Source of the DNA: Flaccisagitta enflata
Taxonomy: Eukaryota > Chaetognatha > Sagittoidea > Aphragmophora
DNA: 64,000 bases
Direction: 5' to 3'
Assembly (NCBI GenBank): GCA_965153355.1
Contig: OZ231127.1
Location: 94,488,001-94,552,000 of the forward strand
Shown here: positions 24,227-47,130 of the stretch, in pieces
How the letters are laid out: each line of letters opens with the position of its first letter
Numbering within the stretch: position 1 is the stretch's first letter
The notes under the pieces: generated by a model
What the model saw: the letters and a program-made list of their open reading frames with translations, nothing else
What the model was told of the DNA's origin: nothing
Databases searched by the model: none
Position numbers and translations under genes: made by a program

Positions 24227-24232
24227 TTCAGG
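23921..24232. repeat. (TTG)n followed by (GAC)n
   Basis: Poly-TTG at 23928-24050, then ACAACA and a GACGAC array at 24081-24228. Apparent poly-Cys, poly-Leu, poly-Thr and poly-Asp frames are artefacts. Confidence 0.93.
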
Positions 24233-24277
24233 AAGGCGGAAGTGCAAAGATTCTAAATTGCTTCGAATTATTTAAAG

Positions 24278-24390
24278 AACAAGGCCAAAAAGGTGCGATG
24301 TGTGGATCGTCTAACGAATGCGTTACCGACAGACCAACCGACCGACGGACGGACACAGCCTGTTATAGAGGTGCTTTGTCGCACCTAAAA
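24278..24390 (+). mobile_element. Type-3 HINE-like element
   Basis: AACAAGGCCAAAAAGGTGCG, GGATCGTCTAACGAATGCGT, a core of CCAACCGACCGACGG, then the hairpin AGGTGCTTTGTCGCACCT before AAAA. A further AAGGCCAAGTAGGCC fragment follows at about 24392. Confidence 0.8.
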
Positions 24391-24427
24391 GACAAGGCCA
24401 AGTAGGCCAACGATGTTTCCTCTGTGA

Positions 24428-24650
24428 ATAAATGAATGAATGAATGAATGAATGAATGAATGAATGAATGAATGAATGAATGAATGAATGAATGAAACAT
24501 CTTTGAATTGATGAACGAATGAAGCATCAATGAATTAATCAATCAATCAATCAATTAATCAATCTATCTATCTTTCAATCAATCAATCAATCAATCTATC
24601 AATAAATCAATCAAATAATCAATCAATCAATCAATCAATCATTGAATGAA
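24428..24650. repeat. (GAAT)n and (ATCA)n microsatellites
   Basis: A GAAT array (24428-24495) followed by an ATCA array with ATCT variants (24536-24648). Confidence 0.9.
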
Positions 24651-25155
<505 letters not shown>

Positions 25156-25186
25156 AACAAAATGTGAGAGAGGGTGAGAGAATATG

Positions 25187-25358
25187 AACAAGGCTGGGTA
25201 CACGGTAACCATAGACACTTGCTGGTTGAAAGGGGAAGTGATGTAGGTGGCCACTCGTAAGTCTAACTTTGGCAAAACCGACCGACCGACCTACAGACCG
25301 ACCGACCGACCGACCGGCCCAAAAATGGCTTAAGTAGTGTCGCGTAACAAGCGATTAA
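25187..25358 (+). mobile_element. Type-1 HINE-like element, degenerate
   Basis: GAACAAGGCTGGGTACACGG, a core of ACCGACCGACCGACC (25277-25317), GTAGTGTCGCGTAACAAGCG, then ATTAAAA. Confidence 0.68.
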
Positions 25359-25681
25359 AAACACAGAGAGAAAGAGAGACAGAAAGACAGAGAAAGAGAG
25401 AGAGGAAAATAGGGGGGAAACTCTCAAAGCTTATATAAACATATATACGAGATAGAGAAAGAGAGAAAAAAAGAGAGAGATCGAAATGTACAGCGGCTTT
25501 TTTTTTTTCAGTACCCCCTCACTCTGCGGACACGTGGATCGTGGATCTTAATTCTATATAAATGAGAAAAAAAAGAGAATTTCGCAATCGAAAGAAAAAA
25601 AAATGTTGTAACTTCGAAAGGAATTTTTGAAAATAAAAAAAAAAGGTCTACTCTACGATAAAAATTGTGCTGTGACAAAGA
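25359..25681. other. No gene; weak GA-rich tracts
   Basis: Degenerate GAGA and A-rich sequence. Nothing supportable. Confidence 0.4.
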
Positions 25682-25810
25682 AACAAGGCCAAGTAGGCCA
25701 ATTTAAGGTGCGACGTGTGGATCGTCGAACTAATGCGTTACCCGACCAACCAAGAAACCAACCGACCAACGGACACAGCCAGTTGAAGAGGTGTTTTGTC
25801 GCTCCTAAAA
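25682..25810 (+). mobile_element. Type-3 HINE-like element
   Basis: AACAAGGCCAAGTAGGCC, subterminal AGGTGCGACG, GGATCGTCGAAC, a short core of CCAACCGACCAACGG, then the hairpin AGGTGTTTTGTCGCTCCT with AAAA. Confidence 0.76.
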
Positions 25811-25985
25811 AAAAGAAAACAACATACTCGGCTTGACAATTCCCAAATGATGCCCGAGATTTTTTTAGTGAAAATGAAACATTTCCAAATATGAGTACAC
25901 GAAATATTCCTGCAGAAAATTACCAAGGGAAAAAAATCAAATAAGAAATATGTCATTTAAAATACTCATATAACAAATATATCCC

Positions 25986-25987
<2 letters not shown>

Positions 25988-26082
<95 letters not shown>

Positions 26083-26330
26083 GTATATGTGTACGCATAG
26101 CGTAAGTGAAAAGGTAAAACAGAGAGAGAAAAAATAAGCAGAAAATGAAAAAGCCCGATAAACTGCATTATTATAATTAGCCGGGCGCTGGTGGACAGGT
26201 GTAGCACATTTAGCACAAAACTCTCCACATAAACGCATTGACAACGGGCCTGCCGACGGACCGACTGACGATCTCGCGGACCGCCAAACTGAAAAGTGCA
26301 GTGGCATGTGACTGAAAAAAAGAAAAAGAA

Positions 26331-26377
<47 letters not shown>

Positions 26378-26577
26378 AGAAGAAGAAGAAGAAGAAGAAG
26401 AAGAAGAAGAAGAAGAAGAAGAAAAAGAAGGAAAAAAAAAGAAAAAGAAAAAGAAAAAGAAAAAGAAAAAGAATAGGAAAAGGAAAAGGAAAAGGAAAAA
26501 GAAAAAAATCAAAGAAAAAGAAAAAAGAAAAAAGAAAAAAGAAAAAAGAAAAAAGAGGAAAAAGGAAAAAGGAATAG
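25988..26577. repeat. (GA)n, decayed HINE-like fragment, then (AAG)n and (GAAAAA)n
   Basis: GA at 25988-26080. A decayed GTCN-type fragment lies at about 26170-26315 (GCCGACGGACCGACTGAC, then GCATGTGACTGAAAA). AAG and GAAAAAG arrays run from 26318 to 26577 and lead directly into family C copy 4. Confidence 0.8.
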
Positions 26578-27475
26578 TCGCAAAAGCGTTAGATGGTCAG
26601 CGGTACCCGTTGCCCCTATGTGAGTATATGTGATGTGTGGTGGTGAGAGGGGCAGCGGCCCCGAAGGGGCCGATGACCTATGCTTAGTAAGTTTTGATGC
26701 TCTAGGATTGAATTTGAGCCTCAAAGCTGTGATTTGAGCCATGAGGCTGTGATTTGAGCCATGAGGCTGTGATTTGAGCCTCAAATCTGTGATTTGAGCC
26801 TCGAGTCTGTGATTTGAGCCTTGAGGCTGTGATTTGAGCCTCAAGGCTGGTATTTGAGGCTTGAGGCTTGAGGCTGGGATACAAGCCTCGAGGCTGGGAT
26901 TTGAGTATCTAGGCTGTGATTTGAGCCATGAGGCTCTCATTTGAGCCTCGTGGCTATGATTTGATGCTTTAGGCTGTGATTTGAGCCATGAGGCTGTGAT
27001 TTGAGCCTCAAGGCTAGGATTTGAGGCTTGAGGCTTGGATTTGAGGGTTTAGGCTGGGATTTGAGCCTCAAGGCTGGGATGTGAGCCTCGAGGCTGGGAT
27101 ATGGGCCTCAAGGCTGGGATATGGGCCTCGAGGCTGGGATATGGGCCTCGAGGCTGGGATATGGGCCTCGAGGCTGGGATATGGGCCTCGAGGCTGGGAT
27201 ATGGGCCTCGAGGCTGGGATATGGGCCTCTAGACTGGGATTTGAGCCTCAAGGTTGGGATTTGAGCCGCAAGGTTGGGATTTGAGTCTTGAGGCAAGGAT
27301 TTGGGCCTTGAGGCTAGAATTTGGGCCTCTAGACTAGGATCTGGGCCTCTAGACTAGGATTATGGCCCCAAGGCCAGGATATGAGCTTCGAGGGGGGTGG
27401 ACGGAGAAGAAGGAAAAATTTCCCCTATGTGTGAAAGCATAGGTCATCGGCCCCTTCGGGGCCGCTGCCCAAAAA
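26578..27475 (+). mobile_element. Family C element, copy 4
   Basis: Outer end AGTCGCAAAAGCGTTAGATG; hairpin block GCGGCCCCGAAGGGGCCG with GATGACCTATGC; a ~20-bp minisatellite of GAGCCTCAAGGCTGGGATTT type (26690-27380) in which ATGGGCCTCGAGGCTGGGAT is repeated with near identity at 27100-27235; and the inverted terminal block GCATAGGTCATCGGCCCCTT ... GCCCAAAAAGG. Confidence 0.82.
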
Positions 27476-27509
27476 GGAAAAAGGAAAAAGGGAAAAGGAA
27501 AAAGGAAAA

Positions 27510-28104
27510 AGGAACCAGTCGCCCAAGGGCAATATGTGGTCAGCGATACCCGTTGCCCTGCTTTGTATGTTGGTGATTGTAGGTGATGGGTAGCAGGGCA
27601 GCGGCCCCGAAGGGGACGATGTCCTGTAGAACACAGACTGACTTTCGTTTGTCCGTCAGTCTGTCTGTCTGTCCGTCCATCCGTCCGTGTGGGCCTTGAG
27701 GCAGGGATTTGAGCCTGGAGACTGAGATTTGAGCCTGGAGGCTGGGATTTGATCCTGGAGGCTGGGATTTGAGCCTCGAAGCTGGGATTAGAGCCTCGAA
27801 GCTGGGATTAGAGCCTTGAGGCTGGGATTTGAGCCTCAAGGCTGGGATTTGAGCCTCAAGGCTGGGATTTGACCCTCAAGGCTGGGATTTAACCCTCAAG
27901 GCTGGGATTTGAGCCTCGAGGCTGGGATTTGAGCCTCGAGGATGGGATTTGAGCCTTGAGGATGGGATTTGAGCCTTGAGGATGGGATTTTAGCCTTGAG
28001 GTTGAGATACGGGCCCCAGGCCGGATTTGAGCCTCGACAGGGGGACGTGACGCACGAACGAACGAAAGTCCCCAGAGTTCTACAGGACACGTCCTCTGGC
28101 CAAA
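27510..28104 (+). mobile_element. Family C element, copy 5
   Basis: CAGTCGCCCAAGGGCAATAT; GCGGCCCCGAAGGGGACG block; GTCT/GTCC units; minisatellite GAGCCTCAAGGCTGGGATTT (27690-28015); then GAACGAACGAAAGTCCCC and the terminal block ending TCTGGCCAAAAAGG. It is separated from copy 4 by only about 35 bp of GGAAAAA units. Confidence 0.8.
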
Positions 28105-28545
28105 AAGGAAAAAAAGGAAAAAGGAAAGAAAAGGAAAAAGGAAAAAGGAAAAAGGAAAAAGGAAAAAGAAAAAGAAAAAAAGAAAAGAAAGAAAAAGAAA
28201 AAGAAAAAGGAAAAGGGGAAAAGGAAACGGAAAAAGGGAAAAGGGAAAAGGAAAAGAAAAAGGAAAAAGGGAAAAGGAAAAAGGAAAAAGGAAAAAGGAA
28301 AAAGGAAAAAGGAAAAAGGAACAAGGAACAAGGAACAAGGAACAAGGAAAAAGGAACAAGGAACAAGGAACAAGGAACAAGGAACAAGGAAAGGAAAAAG
28401 GAAAAAGGAAAAGGAAAAAGGAAAAAGAAAAAGAAAAAGAAAAAGAAAAAAAGAAAAGAAAAAGAAAAGAAAAAGAAAAAGAGAAAAGAAAGAAAAAAGA
28501 AAAAAGAATAAAGAAAGAAAAAAAGAAAAAAAGGAAAAAAGAACA
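28105..28545. repeat. (GGAAAAA)n array seeded at the end of family C
   Basis: Runs directly out of the CCAAAAAGG terminus of copy 5, with GGAACAA variants at 28317-28390. Lys/Glu/Gly and Phe/Leu/Ser frames here are artefacts. Confidence 0.9.
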
Positions 28546-28752
28546 TTTTCTCATCTCTCATTCTCTCTCTCTCTCACTTCATTCATTTGATGGTATAGAA
28601 ATGTTCTTTTCGAAGAGGAGCTTCGACCGCTCTCATTAATGCTCTCGAGTGCCAAGAAGCGCAAAATAAAAGAAATAAAAAGAAATTAAAACAAAATTAG
28701 AAATGAGATTGAAATAAAAAGACGGAATAAAAAGAGAAAAAGGTTTCTTTTT

Positions 28753-29003
28753 TTTCTTTGGTTGCGGACACGCTACTCTATGAGAGGCTTTATCCGTTGA
28801 TCCGACAGGCTTTGTCAGGTCTGTCCGTCCTTCTGACCGTCCCTCCGTACTCCCGTTTGTCTGTCCGTCTGTTCGTCTGTCCATTTGTCCATCTGTCTGT
28901 GAGCACGAGTCGAAAAGTAGAGAAACGAGCGTTGGGTGTGGATCGAGTTGGATGCCCCTACCCACCCGTTCGCAACGATAATGTGAACCCGCGTCACTTG
29001 TTT
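28753..29003 (-). mobile_element. Type-2 HINE-like element
   Basis: Hairpin-like GTTGCGGACACGCTAC, GAGAGGCTTTATCCG, a GTCTGTCCGTCTGTTCG core, the interior, then CACCCGTTCGCAACGATAAT and GTGAACCCGCGTCAC. It ends about 280 bp upstream of the CRIM1 start codon, so it may lie in that gene's 5' region. Confidence 0.72.
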
Positions 29004-29278
29004 TTCATTTTGTGTTCTGTTTCTTTGCTATATATCATTTTCTCTTTCCCTCTCTCTCAATCGAAGGAAATTCTTAGAAGAAGGAAATATAACCAAAGAA
29101 ATTACTCGATTGAAAAAAAAAAAACAAGAAACAAGTGCAAAAAACAAAAAACAAAACAAAAACAAAAGCTCGATCATACATAATGACGCCTGTACATGTA
29201 CAATATACGTAACATCCGGGAGGCATTTTATGAATCAGTAAGACTTGTGCAATGAACTCATGAAACTTTAAAAGAAAC
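29004..29278 (+). promoter_or_regulatory. Sequence upstream of the CRIM1 start, with three possible short uORFs
   Basis: If transcribed, three short ATG frames precede the main start: 29183-29212 (9 codons plus stop), 29230-29241 (3 codons) and 29252-29263 (3 codons). An in-frame TGA at 29261-29263 closes the main frame six codons upstream of 29279. No TATA box or initiator can be asserted, and the transcription start is unknown. Confidence 0.4.
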
Positions 29279-41909
<12,631 letters not shown>

Positions 41910-42062
41910 ATGTGATTATTTCCCCCCCTCCCCCCATTTTTTTCCAGTCCCCCTTTCTCCCATATCCAACATCTTCGTATTTTCTTTTATCAACATTTAT
42001 TCTTGAATTTAACCATGTCCGATTCAGAGACGCTGATTATGAGGAAAAAAAATTAAAATAAA
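41910..42062 (+). promoter_or_regulatory. CRIM1 3' UTR with AATAAA poly(A) signal
   Basis: AATAAA lies at 42057-42062, 148 bases after the stop codon, followed by an (AAT)n run. This is the first canonical signal downstream of the gene. Confidence 0.6.
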
Positions 42063-43089
42063 GAAATAATAATAATAATAATAATGATAAAATGATAATT
42101 AAACTTTTGGTGCTTCTGCCATTGAAAACAATCTTTGAGGTTCGAGCAAAACAGCAGCTTTTTAAAATGCCTTTTTTTCATCCTTCGAGATACAGTTTAA
42201 ACCTAACTGAACTGGTCGCAATTTCTGTTAGTTGTCTTGCAACAGTGCTGATACAAAAAGAACATTGCTGAATTAAAAAAAATTCATTCTCGTAGCTCAA
42301 TTTTTAGATTAAGATTAACTTAAACTATGGATGAATTTTTGTTTGAAATGAGTAATTAAGACTACGTCAGTAATTAGAAAATTGCACAGCGTTTGTTCTT
42401 TTCGTGACATTCACGACAATGAAGAGAATAAAAATTTTGTACAAAAAGAAAAAAAAATCAGTCTCGAGAACTGTTTCGGCTCAAGAAAGGTTCAGGAAAG
42501 AAAGCATAAAAATTTAAAGGAGCGTCAAGTTTCAAAAAGATTATATAAAGATTATATATGTCCCTAACTCCATCCACTATTTTACTGCAGCTAATTTAAT
42601 GATCATCCTTTTTCGCCTTTTCTCAACATTACGATGTGTACAAACTTTTTTTCCTACAAAAAAAAAAAAAAGCGAACAAAACGTGCTTTGAAGGAACTAT
42701 ATAAGAGACCATCTGTGAATTCTGTGATTTTTCACTTACAGAAAGAGAAGGGGAAACAAACAAAAGAATATTTAACAAAACAAAAAAAAAGGATACATAA
42801 ACACGAACGACGACGGATCATTATTTCTGTCAAATTGAAATACACAAACATATTTTTTGTATTTACTTTTTTGAAATTGTTCTCTTTTTTTTCATTTACA
42901 AATTGTTTTTTATTGCGATTGCGCATGACTGCTCATTTGTCAAATTTTGAAACTCGTGCCATCTTACTGACAATATTAAAACTATCAAGTGCGACCTTTA
43001 TTGTTGGTTTATGGGAATGGGGGGGGGGGGTTAAACAGAATAGAATCAAGCTTATTGTTCAAAGGCGAAGATGGAACTACAGTTGAACC
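42063..43089. other. Intergenic, no recognisable gene
   Basis: AT-rich unique sequence between two convergent genes. No frame here is supported. Confidence 0.45.
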
Positions 43090-43775
43090 CCTTTACAAGA
43101 GAGGCAAGGTCACTATGTCGTTGCGGTTGGGTGGGCAGGAGCATCCATCCCCCATTCACCCCCAGACACACAAAAAGTATCTAACTAGTCATCCAAGGAT
43201 CGCACGTGGTCAGCGGTACCCGATGCCCTGCTGAGTGATCCAGTGAAGAAGTGGAGTGAGAGCAGGGCAGCGGCCTCAAAGGGCCGATGTCCTGTAGAAC
43301 ACAGGGGGGAATTTCGAGACGTCCGTCCGTCCTGAGGGGGCTCTAGATGGCTGATGTATGCCACTGAAGACATATCTGAGGGTTGGAGGGCATAACTAAG
43401 GCTTGGAGAGCAGATTTGAGGTCTGGAGGGCAGATTTGAGGTCTGGGAGGCAGATTTAAGGCATGGGAGGGGGGCTGATTTGAAGCCAAGAGGGCTGATT
43501 TTAGGCCTGGAGGACTATATTGAGTTCTAGGAGGGCTGATTTGAGGCCTTGATGATCAATGGGGGGGGGACGGACGGACGGAAGGACGGAAGGACGGACG
43601 TCTCGAAATTCCCCCCCGTGTTCTACAGGACATCGGCCCTTTGGAGTCGCTGCCCAAAAAGCCTGTTTTACCCACTTTTCAACTCGATGACCGTGACAGA
43701 CCAACCGACCAACGGATGGACCGACCGACGGACCGACAAAGCCTCTTATTGCGTTGCGTGTCTGCAACTAAAAAC
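43090..43775 (+). mobile_element. Type-2 HINE-like element interrupted by family C copy 6
   Basis: The left part has CACTATGTCGTTGCGGTTGG plus GTGGGCAGG (43110-43140). The right part (from about 43662) has CCCACTTTTCAACTCGATGA, a core of CCGACCAACGGATGG, CAAAGCCTCTTATTG, and the hairpin GTTGCGTGTCTGCAAC before TAAAA. Family C copy 6 lies between. Confidence 0.72.
43190..43661 (+). mobile_element. Family C element, copy 6
   Basis: ATCCAAGGATCGCACGTGGT; hairpin block GCAGCGGCCTCAAAGGGCCG; GTCCTGTAGAACACAGGGG; a ~20-bp minisatellite (GAGGTCTGGAGGGCAGATTT type, 43375-43555); GGACGGACGGAAGGACGG; and the inverted terminal block ending GTCGCTGCCCAAAAAG. Confidence 0.78.
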
Positions 43776-44274
43776 GGATGTCAGGGGACCAACAAATCTT
43801 ATTTGTTATAGGCGGATTTCTCTTATTGCAATCATCAAGATTCGAAATAGAACACAAGAAAGAACTAACATTTTGTGCCGACTACAGATTGTTATTCCTG
43901 GATCCAGTAAGGCAGGGCAATTGCATTTGTAATATCTTAAAATATGCAAAATGAAGCACAATAAATTGAAATAAGTATATTTACACCCGACTATAATAGA
44001 TCCAAGAGTAATGGATATAAAACCTTAATTTCTTTAAATCATTTTGATTTTTTTTCCTTAATAGCATTAATAAAAATCCATCTATAAACTATAAGACCCT
44101 TGCGGAGTTCAACTGCAGTGATAAAACATCTAGCTACTATCTAGCTCATAAATATATCAACAAAATGGAAATCAGTAGCTTTATTGACATAGAATTGATA
44201 CAAAAATCTTAAGAATCTATCAAATACTTGGCATTGCAAATTTGAATTTCAACAATTATCCGAGTATGGATTTT
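43776..44274. other. No recognisable gene
   Basis: AT-rich unique sequence. Nothing supportable. Confidence 0.4.
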
Positions 44275-45010
44275 CTAAGCATTTATCATAAAGATTTACC
44301 GGGACATCAGCCTGAGATGCGGGATTCTGTTAAGCTTTTACTCAAAGATGCCACATATTTTGGATTTCATACTGATTGTCTCTTAAAGAGCATAGTTTGA
44401 TATTTTATGTATCAAAATTTCATCAAAATCGGTCAGGTAGTTTTTTTGAACAGATTGAGCTGGGAACTTGTCAATGGTCTAGTATGAAAAAAAAAATTGA
44501 TGTAGTTTCATAGATTTGTCAAATAGTCTTTTATTTAGGACTAATCTTTTTTCTCTGGCTCAAAATATTGCAAAATGAGAGAAGGGGGAAAAACACTGTT
44601 CCTCCATTTTCCCATCAAAAGGAAATATTTTACTAAAATAGCATGTAAAATCTTTACTACGTGACCAATTTTGATGAAATTTTGATACAAAAAAGGCTGG
44701 ATACTCGGCTACCGAAGTCGCGTGCGGGTGGGCAGGGGCCATATTTGAGGTCACCAGATCATTTAGGCAGGAGCAGTGAGGTCAAAGAAATAAAATCATA
44801 AAAAAAAGTAAAGTGTGACGGACCAACGGACCAACGGACCATCCGACGGACAAAGCGGGTTGTAGAGTCGCGTGCACGCGACTAAAAACGTCAATCTATA
44901 CTCTTTAAGAAACAACCAGTATGAATTCGTGATATGTAGCATCTCAGAGTAAGAGCTCAACATTATCTGGCATCTCAGGCTGATGACCCGGTAGAATAAA
45001 TGCATGACAA
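44275..45010. mobile_element. Palindromic element whose right arm holds a HINE-like insertion
   Basis: Left arm 44275-44470 (CATCAGCCTGAGATGC, ATCAAAATTTCATCAAAATC) pairs with the right arm (GATTTTGATGAAATTTTGAT-like at 44669, GCATCTCAGGCTGATG-like at 44970). The right arm is broken at 44691-44887 by a type-1 element; the left arm is not. Confidence 0.7.
44691..44887 (+). mobile_element. Type-1 HINE-like element with empty site known from the opposite arm
   Basis: AAGGCTGGATACTCGGCTAC at the 5' end, AGTCGCGTGCGGGTGGGCAG, a core of GGACCAACGGACC, CAAAGCGGGTTGTAG, and the perfect hairpin AGTCGCGTGCACGCGACT before AAAA. No target-site duplication is seen when compared with the intact palindrome arm. 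Confidence 0.82.
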
Positions 45011-45552
45011 CTCTCCCTTCCTTGTATGAGTTTTTAGACAATTCTCTAACAAATGATGGATCCACCTTTTTGCTTCATTTGCAATCCAAATGACTGTGGA
45101 GTTGGAATTGATCACGAAATTCTAAGAAGTGTATGGACTTTTATTGAGAAACAAAAATCAGATGGAAAAAATTTCAATCTACTCTTTGTTACTCAATGCA
45201 GAAGCTGCAAAGAAAGTAGATGCATCATTTTTGCCATTTCTCATTTGGAGTACCGGTTTTAGTTTTGCTCGTCAATTTTAAACGCCTTGAGCAAAAATGA
45301 TGCAGTTGGTAGAGATTGACCTTAGATCCGGAGTCTGAGTCCTTGTGAATTTTCCAATTTCTCTTTTAAATGCGGCCGGTCAGAAGATAGTAAAGGCATG
45401 AGCTCTAGCATAAACTAATGTGCTTGAACTTGGTTTTGAAAGATACCTTGGCATATGCACATAACTCTGTTCATCTCATTTACCAAAGTTTTGAACTTCT
45501 TAGGGGCCCCTAAGGGCCCCTAAAAAAGCCCCTAATGAGGATTTTTTTTGAA
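45011..45552. other. No supported gene
   Basis: A 69-codon frame with several cysteines (45053-45262) has no recognisable domain and is not called. A repeated GGGGCCCCTAA word occurs at 45503-45527. Confidence 0.4.
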
Positions 45553-45858
45553 AAAAAAAGTGGGGTGGAATTAATAGGAAATCCAAAATCTTGTATTTCC
45601 ATTTTTTTAAAAAAACTTAAAAAAATTTTATGTTGCGCGTCAAGGACTTAAAAAAAAATACAATATTTTTTTTGAAAAATGGTTTTCAAAAGTGGTGTGC
45701 AATCAATAGGAAATTGTTTGATTCGCCTAGATCCAAAATCTTGTATTTTCATTTTTTTTTTTAAAACAGAGAAAATTTTTGTGTCGCGCGTCAAGGACTT
45801 GAAAAAATACAAAATACTTTTTTGAAAAATGTTTTTCAAAAGTGGGGTGCAATCAATA
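45553..45858. repeat. Two imperfect direct repeats of about 150 bp
   Basis: Each contains GGTGTGCAATCAATAGGAAA or a variant, CCAAAATCTTGTATTT, CGCGTCAAGGACTT and GAAAAATGTTTTTCAAAAGT. A third partial start occurs at 45840. Its end abuts the HINE-like element at 45875. Confidence 0.7.
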
Positions 45859-45874
45859 TCCTGTAACCTTACTT

Positions 45875-46029
45875 TTTTAGTTGCAGACACGCAACTCTAT
45901 AAGAGGCTTTGTCCGTCCGTCGGTTGGTCCGTCGGTCCGTCTGTAACCATTGAGTCAAAAAGTGGGAAAACGCGCATTTCCGCCCCTGCCCACCCGTCCG
46001 CAAGTGATGGCCGTGTATCCGGCCTTGTT
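45875..46029 (-). mobile_element. Hybrid HINE-like element (type-2 hairpin, type-1 tail)
   Basis: Hairpin GTTGCAGACACGCAAC with TAAGAGGCTTTGTCC, a GTCGGTTGGTCCGTCGG core, CACCCGTCCGCAAGTGATG, then the type-1 end GCCGTGTATCCGGCCTTGTT. A further fragment follows head-to-tail at 46031-46120 (GCAGAACGCATCTCTTC and later AACAAGGCCGGATACACG). Confidence 0.75.
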
Positions 46030-46340
46030 TGTTGCAGAACGCATCTCTTCAAGAGGCTTTGTTCCGATAGCCCGTCCGTTGCTCCGTCAAGCTCGATTTA
46101 ACAAGGCCGGATACACGACCACCAGGCATTTTTTCAGTTTGATATGGTTCAAACAAATGCTCATAACTTCTAAAGTATTTTAGCCAAAACCTTAAAATTT
46201 GAAACGTGCAATATTGAAAGCGCTGAGCAGGTCCAAGCAAAAAATTGAGCTACTGACTGACCTAGAAAAATTTTCGAGTATAAGTCTACAGTTGGCGGCA
46301 TTTGGTCAGGAATTCAAAATAGTTTTAAAATCTCATTGAT

Positions 46341-46547
46341 TTTTAGTCGCGTGCTACGCGACTCTACACCCCGCTTTGTCCGTCCGTCGGTCCGTCCGTC
46401 GGTCCGTCCGTCGGTCCGTCACACTTTACTTTTTTTGGGTTTTTAGGGTTTTTGGCATCACTGCTCCTGCCCAAATGATGTGGTAACCTCAATTACGGCC
46501 CCTGCCCACCCGCACGCGACTGGGGTAGCCGTGTTACCGGCCTTGTT
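46341..46547 (-). mobile_element. Type-1 HINE-like element, intact reference copy (207 bp)
   Basis: Hairpin AGTCGCGTGCTACGCGACT; CTACACCCCGCTTTGTCCG; a GTCGGTCC core (46376-46420); CACACTTTACTTTTTTTGGG; GCTCCTGCCCAAATGATG; GCCCACCCGCACGCGACT (subterminal inverse of the hairpin arm); the end GCCGTGTTACCGGCCTTGTT. Non-coding. The best copy for defining the family. Confidence 0.85.
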
Positions 46548-46884
46548 ATATAGAATTCTAATAATAATAAAAAGTTATCCCTCTAAATGCTTGTTGATAT
46601 ACTTATGATCTAGATAGTAGCACTCTCTGCTTTTGCCGGATTTTGCCCTTTTGACATCTCAAACACAGTTCACCATAGACTCAATCGTATTTGTAAAAAA
46701 AGATGTTGTATTATGAATAAAAGTTGTCATTGAGGACTACGCATAGTACCACAGTATGTCATTGACATACTGCACAAAAACCGCCTTATTCGGCAATACA
46801 ATTTAGATTTGTGACTGTAATTAGCAAACTCATTATTTGGACCTTACTCAAACGGAGTGAACGATTGCTTTGGGTTTTGGGTGT

Positions 46885-47130
46885 AACACAACCTCGCCAG
46901 CGCCATGCTGGTAGGTCGGTCAGTCTGTCAATTAATCCGTCAGTCGTTCATATGAGTGTTTTCTTGCGTCACTGCCACGCTGGTAGGTCAGTCAGGCAGT
47001 CGGTCAATTAATCCTTCGGTCGGTCACGCTTTGTTTTCCTGACGTTCATGAGTGGTTTTTTGAGTCACTGCCCCTGCCCAAACATTTGAATGACCATTCA
47101 TATCAATGACGTTTTACATCACTACCCCAG
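46885..47130 (-). mobile_element. Highly degenerate GTCN-core element with internal duplication
   Basis: GCCATGCTGGTAGGTCGGTC and GCCACGCTGGTAGGTCAGTC are two copies of one segment, followed by GTCACTGCCCCTGCCCAAAC and ACATCACTACCCCAGCC, which resemble the type-1 interior. The ends are not recognisable. Confidence 0.5.

Noticed and set aside
45053-45262. 69-codon frame with Cys pairs (CFICNPNDCG, CRSCKESRC)
   Set aside because: Short, no family recognised, no start or splice context, and it lies beside decayed mobile elements. Could be a remnant of a coding element, but this cannot be supported.
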